Positions 17,149-25,542 of a stretch of DNA of 64,000 bases are shown one piece after another (positions within the stretch are counted from its first letter, which is position 1; the number at the start of each line of letters is the position of its first letter). A program made the position numbers and the translations under genes. The stretch comes from DASUPK01 sp963744105. GTDB lineage: Bacteria; Actinomycetota; Thermoleophilia; Solirubrobacterales; 70-9. The notes below the pieces were generated by a model that worked only from the letters and a program-made list of their open reading frames with translations, made no database searches and was not told the origin of the DNA. The stretch is from contig CAVUSJ010000002.1 of assembly GCA_963744105.1 (NCBI GenBank), positions 372,001-436,000 of the forward strand. Reading direction: 5' to 3'.

Positions 17149-17418
17149 TTACCTACGGTGGAGTAGCTTTGCGACGATTCCCCGCGGCCGTGGCTCGACC
17201 TCCTCTCGCAGCGGAAGCCTTCCCTGCTTCCGCGCCGCAATCACGCAGGCAGAGTGGGCATGCCGCCGGCGGGAGCTGTCTCCCTCCGGCGCGATGAGCA
17301 TGTGCTCGCTGAGCGCGGGGAGGTGGCCACCGCAGAGCGGGCAGCGGTAGGTCGCCGGCTTGCGGTTCGCCGCGGGACGGATCGCGTACCAGCTCGCTCT
17401 GCGGAAGTCGTCGCTCAC
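17149..17418 (-). CDS. Small zinc-ribbon-like protein
   Basis: 89 aa. A metal-binding pattern is visible: CPLCGGHLPALSEHMLIAPE followed by HAHSAC, giving three Cys plus His residues that could hold one zinc. Basic C-terminus. The short conserved block looks like a lineage-specific family with no assigned role; an RNA/DNA-binding or adaptor function is only a guess. The start overlaps the TetR stop by 4 bp (translational coupling). Confidence 0.65.
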   Translation of the reverse strand: MSDDFRRASWYAIRPAANRKPATYRCPLCGGHLPALSEHMLIAPEGDSSRRRHAHSACVIAARKQGRLPLREEVEPRPRGIVAKLLHRR

Positions 17419-18071
17419 GCCAGGAGCTCCGAGATCGTGATGTCGCCGAGCCAGCGCTCATACTGCTCGGCCGTCCAGCCCCGGTCCTGCACGAGCAGGA
17501 TGTAGGTGCGCGGGTGGTTGAGCGTCCAGAGGATGTCGGTGGCGCGCTCGATACCGAGGCCCTTCTTCAGGGCCTTGCGCCGCTTCAGGCTCTTCACCAC
17601 GTCGCGCTGGTTGTCGTAGAACTGCGACCAGATCCGCTTGCTCAGCGCATCGACCTCAGGATCCGCGGGGGCCGCGTTGAGCAGGACCTCGCCGAGGGGC
17701 GCGATGCGTGTCTTCACCTGGCGGGAATTCCTCGCGTTGAGGCGGAGCGCCTTGGCCGGATCCGGCTCCTCGAGCACCTCGATGAACCACTCCTGGTCGC
17801 TGACGGGAACGTCCTCCCGCCCGCCCCGCAGGTTGCGGTGCCAGAGCGCGCGCAGCAGGCCGCCCTTGGTCTCGAAGGCGAGATAGACGGTCTTCAGGGC
17901 CACGCCGGCCTCCTTGGCTATCGCCACCATCGAGGTGGCGACGTAGCCGTCCTTCTCGAAGAGCCGCTCGGCCGCATCCATGATCGCTTTGCGGGTCGCC
18001 TCGGCCTGCTCCTTGCGGCGGGGGGAGTGGTAGCGGCGCGTCTTTCGCGGTGTCTCTGCAGCCTTGGCCAT
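17415..18071 (-). CDS. TetR family transcriptional regulator
   Basis: 218 aa. N-terminal TetR helix-turn-helix: RKAIMDAAERLFEKDGYVAT then SMVAIAKEAGVALKTVYLAF, after a Lys/Arg-rich tail. The remainder is the variable ligand-binding region (LYLAFETKGGLLRALWHRNL... to TAEQYERWLGDI). It heads the minus-strand operon and is divergent from the methyltransferase gene, with palindromes in the 77-bp gap; it probably controls both. Confidence 0.9.
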   Translation of the reverse strand: MAKAAETPRKTRRYHSPRRKEQAEATRKAIMDAAERLFEKDGYVATSMVAIAKEAGVALKTVYLAFETKGGLLRALWHRNLRGGREDVPVSDQEWFIEVLEEPDPAKALRLNARNSRQVKTRIAPLGEVLLNAAPADPEVDALSKRIWSQFYDNQRDVVKSLKRRKALKKGLGIERATDILWTLNHPRTYILLVQDRGWTAEQYERWLGDITISELLA

Positions 18072-18075
18072 GATT

Positions 18076-18113
18076 CGCTAGTCTAGCGATGAATTCATTA
18101 CTCTTACCGAGTA
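18076..18113. promoter_or_regulatory. Palindromic operators between TetR and methyltransferase genes
   Basis: Three adjacent inverted repeats lie in the divergent gap: CGCTA-GTC-TAGCG (18076-18088), ATGAATTCAT (18089-18098), and TACTC-TTACC-GAGTA (18099-18113). The last has the size and half-site spacing of classical TetR-family operators. Inferred to be the self-operator of the adjacent regulator. Confidence 0.55.
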
Positions 18114-18148
18114 GCTAAATGCAAGAGAACGACTGAGGAGATTTGATC

Positions 18149-19027
18149 GTGAACAGCGGACAGCAGACACAGGTGGCCCCCTCGAACGAGCTCGATGAGC
18201 TCCGCGTGGGGCTGCACACGATGTGGGGGGCCGTGGCTCCCGGGTGGGAGCGGAACGCGGACTTCGTCGACCGGCGAACAGAGGGCCTGACCCGGGCGAT
18301 GCTCGAGGCGGCCGCGCTCGAGCCCGGCGACCGGGTGCTCGAGCTCGCCTGCGGGCCGGGTGGCCTCGGGATCGCGGCGGCGGAGCGGGTTGCGGACGGT
18401 GAGGTCGTCCTCTCGGACGTCGTCCCGCAGATGACAGCCATAGCCGCGGCGAGGGCCGAGGCGCGCGGGATCGGGAACGCGACCACGCTCGAGCTCGATC
18501 TCGAGCGGATCGATCAGCCCGACGAGTCCTACGACGCGGTGCTCTGCCGTGAGGGGTTGATGCTCGTGCCCGATCACGACGCCGCGGCGAGCGAGATCCG
18601 GCGTGTCCTGCGGCCCGGCGGCCGAGCCGTCGTCTCGGTCTGGGGCCCGCGGGATCGGAATCCGTGGCTGGGAGCGATGCTCGATGCCGTCAGCGCCCAG
18701 CTCGGCGCGACGTTCCCGCCGCCCGGCCTGCCCGGTCCCTTCGCGCTCGATGGCCGAGACAAGCTCCTGGCCGTGCTCTCGGGCGCCGGGTTCGAGGACG
18801 TGGCGATCGACGAGATCGACGCGACGTGGATCGGTGGGTCCTTCGAGGACTGGTGGCAGACCACCTCCGCGCTCGCCGGCCCCCTGGCCAAGGTGCTCGA
18901 AGTGCAGTCACCGGAGGCAGTCGAGGCGATCCGCTCCCATGCCCATGAGACCCTCGCGCAGTACGAAACTCCCGACGGCCTCGAGATTCCCGGCATGACC
19001 ATGATGGGGTCTGCCCGGCGGGCCTAG
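18149..19027 (+). CDS. Class I SAM-dependent methyltransferase (UbiE/COQ5-like)
   Basis: 292 aa from GTG 18149, which has GAGGAG at the right distance (a TTG six bases earlier would be too close). SAM-binding motif I is VLELACGPGGLG, motif II VVLSDVVPQMTAIA, and the post-I region YDAVLCREGLMLVPD is typical of UbiE-like enzymes. The acceptor is unknown. Divergently arranged with the TetR gene and followed by a strong hairpin. Confidence 0.88.
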   Translation: MNSGQQTQVAPSNELDELRVGLHTMWGAVAPGWERNADFVDRRTEGLTRAMLEAAALEPGDRVLELACGPGGLGIAAAERVADGEVVLSDVVPQMTAIAAARAEARGIGNATTLELDLERIDQPDESYDAVLCREGLMLVPDHDAAASEIRRVLRPGGRAVVSVWGPRDRNPWLGAMLDAVSAQLGATFPPPGLPGPFALDGRDKLLAVLSGAGFEDVAIDEIDATWIGGSFEDWWQTTSALAGPLAKVLEVQSPEAVEAIRSHAHETLAQYETPDGLEIPGMTMMGSARRA

Positions 19028-19042
19028 TCCGGGCACGAAAAC

Positions 19043-19091
19043 GGCCGTCAGCCCCGCCAGGGTGAGGGATCGGAGGGCGGGACTGACGGCC
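19043..19091. terminator. Bidirectional terminator hairpin
   Basis: A long inverted repeat, GGCCGTCAGCCCCGCC against GGCGGGACTGACGGCC, forms a ~15-bp stem with one mismatch and a 17-base loop. It lies between the convergent methyltransferase and RTX-type genes, with AAAA before and TAATT after it, so it can serve both strands. Confidence 0.75.
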
Positions 19092-19149
19092 TAATTCGGG
19101 ATACGGAGCCGATCCCTTCCGGGATTGACCCGCCGACCGCGCGCTTGAG

Positions 19150-20016
19150 CTAGGGGCAGGCGAGCAGGATGTTCCGGCCCGGGCCGCCCTTGCACTTGTC
19201 GCGCTTCTTGCCGCCGTTCAGCAGGTCGTCGCCCTGACCGCCGAGCAGCTTGTCGCGGCCGTTCTTGCCCTTCAGCGTGTCGCCTCCGTCGCCGCCGAAG
19301 AGCTTGTCGGGGCCGGCCCCGCCGTTGACGAAGTCCTTGCCCGAGCCGGCGTCCACGAAGTCGGCGCCGCCGTCCGTGCAGACGAGGTCGTTGCCGCCGC
19401 CGGCGAAGACCTGGTCATCGCCGGTGAGCGACACGATCACGTCCGCGCGGGAGGTGCCCTGAAGGACGTCGTTGCCGGCCGTGCCGACGATGGTCGGCGC
19501 CGCGCAGCTCGGCTTGCCCTTCTTGGGCTTCGGGGTGCCCGGCTTCTTGTTGATGACCGTGGTCTCGGTGTCGAGGTTGTTGGCCGCGTTCGTGTCGTCG
19601 GAACTGGTCAGTGACGCGGTGTTCGACGCGGTGCCGCTCTTCGACGCCTTGACGGTGATCGTCACGGTCGCGGAGGCCGCCGAGTTCACCTGGCCGAGAT
19701 CGCAGGTGATCTTGCTGCCCGACTTCTGGCAGGTGCCTGCTGAGGGAGTCGCGGAGACGTATGACACCTGGGACGGCAGCGTGTCCGTGGTGATCACGTC
19801 GCCGGCGTCGTTCGCGCCCTCGTTCTTGACCGTGAGCACGTAGCCGAAGGTGTCGCCCACGGTGACCGGATCGGCCGTGTCGGCCTTGGTCATCGAGAGG
19901 TCCGTGGCGCCCACCGCGGCGCTGGCGCCGGTACCTCCGATCAGGCCGAGCGCGAGCGCACCCAGCGCCCCCGTGACGGCGATTGCAGCCTTACTCCGAC
20001 GAGAAACTCCCTGCAT
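19150..20016 (-). CDS. Secreted DUF11 / RTX-type calcium-binding repeat protein
   Basis: 288 aa: a signal peptide (about 1-34), a DUF11-type Ig-like domain (about 38-150; DLSMTKADTADPVTVGDTFG), a Lys/Pro linker, then hemolysin-type nonapeptide repeats (about 175-280): GTAGNDVLQG, GDDQVFAGGGNDLVC, GPDKLFGGDGGDTLKG, GRDKLLGGQGDDLLNG. These bind calcium in a beta-roll once secreted. It is probably a surface or matrix protein; no enzymatic domain. The C-terminus GRNILLACP with a paired Cys is common in such proteins from this lineage. Confidence 0.87.
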   Translation of the reverse strand: MQGVSRRSKAAIAVTGALGALALGLIGGTGASAAVGATDLSMTKADTADPVTVGDTFGYVLTVKNEGANDAGDVITTDTLPSQVSYVSATPSAGTCQKSGSKITCDLGQVNSAASATVTITVKASKSGTASNTASLTSSDDTNAANNLDTETTVINKKPGTPKPKKGKPSCAAPTIVGTAGNDVLQGTSRADVIVSLTGDDQVFAGGGNDLVCTDGGADFVDAGSGKDFVNGGAGPDKLFGGDGGDTLKGKNGRDKLLGGQGDDLLNGGKKRDKCKGGPGRNILLACP

Positions 20017-20076
20017 GCTGAATCCTTTCCCTGGCTTTGCCCTTCTCTAACCACAGCGCCGGGAAGCGCCAAGGGG

Positions 20077-20937
20077 TTACGGGCGCGCGGGGGGATCGAC
20101 GAAGATGTCCATCGTCGTGATCTTGCCGTCGGTGATGGTCATGGCGTTCACCGCGACCCGCTCGCCCTCGATCACGACGACCGCGCCCATGTTGCCGTTG
20201 ATGACCGCCGGGCGCCCATAGGGAGCGAAGGGCCCGCCGCGGGCGAGAGCGCGCTTGGCGACCTTCTCGGCCCCGACCGCGGTCGGCGCCCAGCGCCGGT
20301 CTCCCTTGGCCGTGTGAACCCGTTGCACCACGTTCGGATCGAGCAGGTCGAGCAGGGCCTCGAAGTCCCCGGCTCGTGCCGCCGCGAGGAAGGCCTCGAC
20401 GACCTGGCGCTGCTCATCGAGGTCGGGATCCGGCGGGGGCACGGATCCACGGACCTGTCGGCGGGCGCGGCTCGCGAGCTGCCGTGCCGCGTCCGCGCTC
20501 CGGCCCGAGATCTCGCCGATCTCGCTGAACGGGACGCCGAACATGTCGTGCAGCACGAACGCCACTCGCTCCGCGGGGGAGAGGGTCTCCAGGACCACCA
20601 TCATCGCGAGACCGACGGTATCGGCCAGCTCGACTTCCTCCGCGGGGTTCTCCTCGGTGAGCTCGGTGACGAGGGGCTCGACGTGCTCCTCCCCCGCGGG
20701 TGCCTCCCGGCGGGCCTTGCGCGCGCGCAGCATGTCCAGTGAGACGCGGCCCACCACAGTGGTCAGCCACGCGCGCAGGTTCTCGACCCGGTCGTGGTCG
20801 CTTCGGCTGAGACGAAGCCATGCCTCCTGCACCGCATCGTCGGCCTCTCCGGTTGAGCCCAGCATCCGGTAGGCGACCGAGTGCAGGTGGCCGCGGTGTT
20901 CCTCGAAGCGCTTGGCGAGCAGGTCCTGGTCGTTCAT
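20077..20937 (-). CDS. ECF41-type RNA polymerase sigma factor with SnoaL-like C-terminal domain
   Basis: 286 aa. Sigma region 2 (YRMLGSTGEADDAVQEAWLR) and region 4 (LSPAERVAFVLHDMFGVPFS ... ARQLASRARR) are followed by a SnoaL/NTF2-like domain (about 180-286; VEAFLAAARAGDFEALLDLL), the layout of the ECF41 family. In that family the C-terminal domain modulates activity in place of an anti-sigma factor. The usual DGGGR-like linker motif is not obvious (here TAKGDRR). Divergent from an MFS exporter, with a matching promoter upstream of its own start. Confidence 0.9.
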   Translation of the reverse strand: MNDQDLLAKRFEEHRGHLHSVAYRMLGSTGEADDAVQEAWLRLSRSDHDRVENLRAWLTTVVGRVSLDMLRARKARREAPAGEEHVEPLVTELTEENPAEEVELADTVGLAMMVVLETLSPAERVAFVLHDMFGVPFSEIGEISGRSADAARQLASRARRQVRGSVPPPDPDLDEQRQVVEAFLAAARAGDFEALLDLLDPNVVQRVHTAKGDRRWAPTAVGAEKVAKRALARGGPFAPYGRPAVINGNMGAVVVIEGERVAVNAMTITDGKITTMDIFVDPPARP

Positions 20938-20971
20938 GTCACGTCCTCTCGATTGCGTCCGTCATAGCAGT

Positions 20972-20998
20972 GACGAATCGAATCCGGCCGATGTGACC
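20972..20998 (-). promoter_or_regulatory. Putative ECF41-dependent autoregulatory promoter
   Basis: On the minus strand, GTCACA (complement of 20992-20997) is followed after exactly 16 bases by CGTC (complement of 20972-20975). This matches the ECF41 promoter pattern as I know it (TGTCACA, 16 bases, CGTC), with one mismatch at the first base. It lies 35 bp upstream of the sigma gene's ATG, the normal place for a self-activated promoter. Confidence 0.65.
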
Positions 20999-21017
20999 GG
21001 CCTGAAAGGAGCATCCG

Positions 21018-22577
21018 ATGGCTCGCAAATGGTGGACCCTGCTCACCGTCTCGGTGGCGACGTTCATGCTGTTGCTCGACATCACGGTGGTGAACGTTGC
21101 GCTGCCCTCCATACGTGAGGATCTGGGCGCAAGCTTCACCGACCTCCAGTGGGTGGTCGACGCCTACGCCCTGACGCTCGCCGCGCTGGTCCTGACGGCC
21201 GGCTCGCTCGCCGACCGGATCGGGAGGCGGATGGTCTTCGCGACCGGGGTCGGCATCTTCTCGGTGGCCTCCCTGCTCTGCGGGCTCTCGCCCGACCCGA
21301 CCTTCCTCAACGTCGCCCGTGCGGTCCAGGGAGTCGGCGGAGCGATCATGTTCGCGACCTCGCTGGCGCTGGTCGCCCAGGAGTTCCCCGCCGGCCGCGA
21401 GCGTGGCACGGCGATGGGGATCTACGGCGCGACGATCGGCGTGGCCGTCGCGATCGGCCCGCTGGTCGGTGGCGCGCTCACCGACGGGATCGGCTGGCAG
21501 TCGATCTTCTTCCTGAACGTCCCGATCGGCATCGCCGCCATCGCGCTCACCTATCTGAAGATTCGCGAGAGCCGTGACCCGAATGCGACGCGGGTCGACT
21601 GGCCCGGCGTCGCCAGCTTCAGCGTGGGCCTCTTTCTGCTCGTGCTGGCGCTCGTTCGCGGGAACGACGAGGGATGGGGGAGCACGCTGATCGTCTCCCT
21701 GTTCGCCGGATCGGCTGTGCTGATGACGGCGTTCGCGGCGATCGAGAGCCGCGTGAGCGAGCCGATGCTGCCGCTCGGGCTCTTCAAGCGGCCGTCCTTC
21801 ACGGGCGTCCAGGTGGCGGCCTTCGCGGTCTCGGCGTCGGCATTCGCCCTGTTCCTCTACATCACGCTCTACTTCCAGGACTACCTCGGCTACTCGCCGC
21901 TGCAGGCGGGGCTGCGGTACCTGCCGATCACCGTGGTCAGCTTCTTCGTCGCACCGGTCGCGGGCCTGCTCCTCTCCCGGGTACCCGCTCGGGTCCTGAT
22001 GAGCTCCGGGCTCGCCATCTCGGGGGCGGGGATGATGCTGATGTCGGGCCTGAACGCGAGCGATGGCTGGACGGCCCTGCTCGGGGGCTTCCTGGTCCTC
22101 GGCGTCGGCGTCGGGCTCCTCAACCCCGTGATCGGGGACGTCGCCCTCAGCGTCGTGCCGAAGGAGCGCAGCGGCATGGCGGCCGGAATCATGGACACGT
22201 TCCGCCAGGTCGGCGTCGCGGTGGGCGTCGCGGTCTGGGGCGCGATCTTCGTGAGCACCGGAGCGGACAAGGTTCGGGAGCTGGTCCCCGGGACGGCGTC
22301 GGCGACCGGAGACCATCCCCGCCAGCTGGTGGAGGCCGCCTCCTCCGGAAGCCTGCACCAGGCTCTGGCCCACGTGCCGCCGCAGGCGCAGCACACCGTC
22401 GCGAACGCCGCGGGGGAGGGATTCCTGGCCGGCTTCAACCTGGTGCTGACCCTCGGCGGGCTTGTCTGCCTCGCCGGGGCAGTGCTGACGCTGTGGCTGG
22501 TGCGCGAGCGGGAGATCGAGCGCGAGCCGATCGACGCTCCGGCCGAGGCGGCTTTCAGCCCGGGCGCTGCTGCTTGA
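21018..22577 (+). CDS. MFS transporter, DHA2 (14-TM) drug exporter family
   Basis: 519 aa with about 14 hydrophobic segments. Motifs: LLDITVVNVALPSIREDLGA (DHA2 motif D1), LADRIGRRMVFATGV (motif A) and the motif C-like GPLVGGALTDGIGWQSIFF. AAAGGAG precedes ATG 21018. Likely a proton-driven multidrug exporter. Divergent from the ECF41 gene, so possibly part of that regulon, though no ECF41 promoter is seen on this strand. Its last 23 bp overlap the convergent gene. Confidence 0.92.
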   Translation: MARKWWTLLTVSVATFMLLLDITVVNVALPSIREDLGASFTDLQWVVDAYALTLAALVLTAGSLADRIGRRMVFATGVGIFSVASLLCGLSPDPTFLNVARAVQGVGGAIMFATSLALVAQEFPAGRERGTAMGIYGATIGVAVAIGPLVGGALTDGIGWQSIFFLNVPIGIAAIALTYLKIRESRDPNATRVDWPGVASFSVGLFLLVLALVRGNDEGWGSTLIVSLFAGSAVLMTAFAAIESRVSEPMLPLGLFKRPSFTGVQVAAFAVSASAFALFLYITLYFQDYLGYSPLQAGLRYLPITVVSFFVAPVAGLLLSRVPARVLMSSGLAISGAGMMLMSGLNASDGWTALLGGFLVLGVGVGLLNPVIGDVALSVVPKERSGMAAGIMDTFRQVGVAVGVAVWGAIFVSTGADKVRELVPGTASATGDHPRQLVEAASSGSLHQALAHVPPQAQHTVANAAGEGFLAGFNLVLTLGGLVCLAGAVLTLWLVREREIEREPIDAPAEAAFSPGAAA

Positions 22578-22911
22578 GCGCCCGGGTCTCCGCCTTGAGC
22601 TGCGCGGTGCGCTCGTTCATCGCGTCGACGTCGTAACGCGGGTCCCCGTCCAGGTCGAACACGGTCTCCTTGGTGGCCGGCTCGAAGCGGACGGGGACCT
22701 CGTCGTCCCCCTCCGTCGGCCTGAGACCGGTGATCCAGAACTTGTCGCGGACCTTCGCCTCGAAGGTCTCTCCGGCCTCCGTGTGGACCTCGAGCACGTA
22801 GTGGTAGTCGCGAAGCTCGTTCGAGGTGAGCTTGCTGCGCTCCTCGCAGGAGGTCACCAGGGCCGTGGCACGCTCACCGTTCCTCTTGATCTTGCGCTTG
22901 GCGAAGAACAT
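22555..22911 (-). CDS. Hypothetical protein (118 aa)
   Basis: Starts MFFAKRKIKRNGERATALV at 22911 and ends KQQRPG. A small beta-rich central part (YHYVLEVHTEAGETFEAKVR) precedes an acidic helix (DAMNERTAQLKAETRAL). No signal peptide or membrane segment, and no family I can name; related short proteins that scale a field by units occur in actinobacteria. The frame upstream of 22911 is open but reads low-quality Arg-rich sequence antisense to the S53 gene, so it was excluded. Confidence 0.6.
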   Translation of the reverse strand: MFFAKRKIKRNGERATALVTSCEERSKLTSNELRDYHYVLEVHTEAGETFEAKVRDKFWITGLRPTEGDDEVPVRFEPATKETVFDLDGDPRYDVDAMNERTAQLKAETRALKQQRPG

Positions 22912-22967
22912 GCGCCCGGACCCTAGGGGAGGGCCCGGGCGCACGGCAATGACAATTTTGGATCCGG

Positions 22968-24179
22968 CTAGAAGGCGCCGGTGCCGTTCGGCGTCCCGAA
23001 CCCGGTGGGCCCGTCGTAGCCGGTGCCCGCGGTGCACAGGTACGCCGGGCTGCAGCTGCCGTTGCTCCCCGAGGTCACGTCGAACAGCGATGAGGTGTGG
23101 CTGTGGGGGAACGACCCGTAGTTGACGCTCGAGCCGTTGCCCGCGAGCGCGTAGACACCGGCGACGATCGGCGCCGAGGCGCTCGTGCCGCCGACCACGC
23201 CCCAGCCGCTGAAGCACTGCCCGAGCAGCTGACTGAGGAAATTGCAGTTGCTGTCGTAGACCGCGACGCCCGTGTTCGGATCGGCGACCGCGGAGACGTC
23301 CGCGACCGTTCGCCGGGCGCAGCCGGAGTCGGTCTGCCAGGCCGGCTTGGCCTCGTAGGCCGAGCAGCCGCTGCCCGACCCGTTCCATGCCGTCTCACTC
23401 CAGCCACGCGAGTTGGAGGCGCGGTTCAGTGTTGTGCCCCCGACGGCGGTGACGTACTTCGATGCGGCCGGGTACTCGACGCCATAGCCGCTGTCGCCCG
23501 AGGAGACGGTGATCGCGGCGCCCGGGTGGTTGAAGTGGGCATCGTCCGCGGTCTCCGAGCTCGCCTCGCTGCCGCCGTAGCTGTTGGAGATCTCGGTGGC
23601 GCCGAGCCGCGCAGCGGTGTCCTCGGCGGCGTAGAGGTTGGCGTTGGTGTTGCTGGTCGCCTCGACCAGCAGGATCTTGCAGCCGGGGCAGGTGGCCGAG
23701 ACCATCTCCAGGTCGAGCTGGGTCTCGAGCGCCCAGCCCTGGTTGTTGGACGGGTAGCTGCCCTGGACGGCGCTCTGGTTGACCTTCTTGAAGCACCCGT
23801 TCGCGGTCGTGCAGGCCGGCAGGCCGTAGTTCGAGCGATAGGTGTTCATATCCGCTTCGGCGGTGTTGTCGCCGAAGGCGTCGACGATCGCGACGGTCTG
23901 GCCCGCGCCGCCGCTGGACGGCAGCGCGTAGGCGCTGCGCAGATCGGAGGGCCCGTGGCCCGCCGTGGGCGCCGCGGCCGCGCGGGGCTTGCCCTTCAGC
24001 GTGGCGATCACGCTCAGGTTGCAGTGCGAGTGGTTCGCGCGCAGATCGAGGGCGCAGGCGCCGGGAATCACGCTGGTGTTGGGCAGCGAGGCCCCGGACG
24101 CGCCGCCGCTGGCGACGAGGGTCATTGCAAGCGACGAGGCGACGACCGCCCCGGCGATGGTCAGGTGGCGAAGACGCAT
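22968..24179 (-). CDS. Secreted S53 family (sedolisin/kumamolisin-like) serine-carboxyl peptidase
   Basis: 403 aa with a signal peptide (about 1-29) and only a remnant of a prodomain. Catalytic set: Glu and Asp in ALETQLDLEMV (E-x3-D spacing), oxyanion Asp in SSGDSGYG, nucleophile Ser in GGTSASAP; all intact. The C-terminal Ca-site loop region GYDGPTGFGTPNGTGAF is typical. S53 enzymes usually need a ~180-aa propeptide; here only ~60 residues precede the catalytic domain, as in short bacterial relatives. Divergent from the PASTA-like gene. Confidence 0.88.
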   Translation of the reverse strand: MRLRHLTIAGAVVASSLAMTLVASGGASGASLPNTSVIPGACALDLRANHSHCNLSVIATLKGKPRAAAAPTAGHGPSDLRSAYALPSSGGAGQTVAIVDAFGDNTAEADMNTYRSNYGLPACTTANGCFKKVNQSAVQGSYPSNNQGWALETQLDLEMVSATCPGCKILLVEATSNTNANLYAAEDTAARLGATEISNSYGGSEASSETADDAHFNHPGAAITVSSGDSGYGVEYPAASKYVTAVGGTTLNRASNSRGWSETAWNGSGSGCSAYEAKPAWQTDSGCARRTVADVSAVADPNTGVAVYDSNCNFLSQLLGQCFSGWGVVGGTSASAPIVAGVYALAGNGSSVNYGSFPHSHTSSLFDVTSGSNGSCSPAYLCTAGTGYDGPTGFGTPNGTGAF

Positions 24180-24343
24180 GTCGAATCTCTCCTCTCGGCG
24201 GCCACGCCGCCGACGCAGTTCCCGTTGACGCGATCCGCACTCCCCCTGCGTCTCGCTCCCGAAAACTTAGTACATCCTCTAAAAGCTGGACGCACCGTCC
24301 GGCGCTCTGATATGCCTGTGGAACTCGACCGGAGGAGGGAAGC

Positions 24344-25075
24344 ATGAGGGCGAAGCTGGCACTGGCGATCGGGGCGGCCGTCGCGCTCTTCATTGGAGCG
24401 GTCTCGAGCGCCGGGGCGGCGACCGTGACCATCGGCAGCCCGCTCACCGGGACCTACACCCCCGGCTCCGCCGGCGTCGTGGGCACCTTCGGGATGGTGA
24501 GCGGGGCGAACATCGCCTCGCCGGTCGACGGGACCGTCGTCAGCTGGCAGATCAAGGGGTTTGGCGGCGGGCCGTACCGCCTGCAGATCCTCCACCTGGC
24601 CAGCCTCACGAGCGCCAGCAGCGTCCGTACGGGGCCCGCATTCAGCCCGGTCGCCTCCGGGAGCCAGGGCACGGTCAGCCTTCCCATCAAGAAGGGCGAG
24701 GTGGTCGCCCTCCGGAACAGCAACACCTCCGACCAGATCTCATTCAACAACTCCACGGCGACCGACTTTGGGGATGCCTGGGTCCCGCCCCTGGCGGATG
24801 GCGAGTCGGCCAGGTCCGCATTGGTAGGCGGACCGATCGAGTATCCGTACAACGCGACGGTCCGCTACTGCGTGGTTCCGAAGCTCCGGGGCAAGAAGCT
24901 CGGCGCCGCGAAGAAGGCCCTCGCGGCGGCCGATTGCACGGTCGGCAAGGTGAAGAAGAAGGGGAAGGGGAAGAAGAGCAAGTTCGTTCGCTCTCAGGGC
25001 CTTCCCTCTGGGACGTCGGTCTCGGACTCGGCCCCGATCGACCTGAAGGTCGGCAAGAAGCCGAAAAGCAGCTAG
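24344..25075 (+). CDS. Secreted protein with C-terminal PASTA-like domain
   Basis: 243 aa. GGAGGAGGG precedes ATG. Signal peptide (about 1-25), a beta-sandwich-like middle (about 26-175; unknown), then one PASTA-type repeat (about 180-240): CVVPKLRGKKLGAAKKALAA ... SQGLPSGTSVSDSAPIDLKV. PASTA domains bind peptidoglycan stem peptides or act as spacers, so a cell-wall-associated role is likely. The very Lys-rich insertion (KVKKKGKGKKSKFV) is typical of this lineage's secreted proteins. Its stop overlaps the convergent DUF1579-like gene by 4 bp. Confidence 0.78.
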   Translation: MRAKLALAIGAAVALFIGAVSSAGAATVTIGSPLTGTYTPGSAGVVGTFGMVSGANIASPVDGTVVSWQIKGFGGGPYRLQILHLASLTSASSVRTGPAFSPVASGSQGTVSLPIKKGEVVALRNSNTSDQISFNNSTATDFGDAWVPPLADGESARSALVGGPIEYPYNATVRYCVVPKLRGKKLGAAKKALAAADCTVGKVKKKGKGKKSKFVRSQGLPSGTSVSDSAPIDLKVGKKPKSS

Positions 25076-25527
25076 CTCACTCGCGTGAAGACGAGGTCGA
25101 AGTCGGTCTCCCAGTTGGTGCCGTCCTTCGCCGCCTCCCAGCGAGCGTCGATCCGGTTCCCGTCGTCCGAGATCTTGCCGGTGAAGCGCTGCGAGAAGGG
25201 CTCGCCGTCGCGCCAGATCTTGAAGTCGCCGCCGCCGCCGATGCTTGCCTCGTAGACGCGGCAGACATTCCGGTCGTCCGTGTAGAGCTGGAAATAGCGG
25301 CCCGTCGCCGCGTCGCAGCCGATCACGCAGACGGCATCAGGAGCCTCAGGCATCTCGACGGTCGAGCGTTCGACGAGAAGCCGCTTGTCGTCGTCGAGCC
25401 ATTCGTAGGTGATGCTCGCCTCGCCCGGCCAGGGCTCGCCCCCGGGCGGGGTGGCCTCGATGTTCCAGGTCCCGACCAGGACCTCGAGCTCCTTCAGCGC
25501 CTGCTCCGCCGTTGGCTGGTCGATCAT
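25072..25527 (-). CDS. DUF1579-like lipocalin-fold protein
   Basis: 151 aa. The N-terminal LKELEVLVGTWNIEATPPGG and the strand pattern of YEWLDDDKRLLVERSTVEM, GRYFQLYTDDRNVCRVYEAS and FSQRFTGKISDDGNRIDARW match small beta-barrel proteins annotated as DUF1579 or similar. No enzymatic residues can be assigned. It lies 15 bp downstream of the metallo-hydrolase in the same orientation, with GGAGG before the ATG. Confidence 0.75.
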   Translation of the reverse strand: MIDQPTAEQALKELEVLVGTWNIEATPPGGEPWPGEASITYEWLDDDKRLLVERSTVEMPEAPDAVCVIGCDAATGRYFQLYTDDRNVCRVYEASIGGGGDFKIWRDGEPFSQRFTGKISDDGNRIDARWEAAKDGTNWETDFDLVFTRVS

Positions 25528-25542
25528 CGTTTCCCTCCTTGT

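Noticed and set aside
20934..22394. Minus-strand frame (~486 codons) opposite the MFS gene
   Set aside because: Charge-rich nonsense sequence antisense to a 14-helix transporter.
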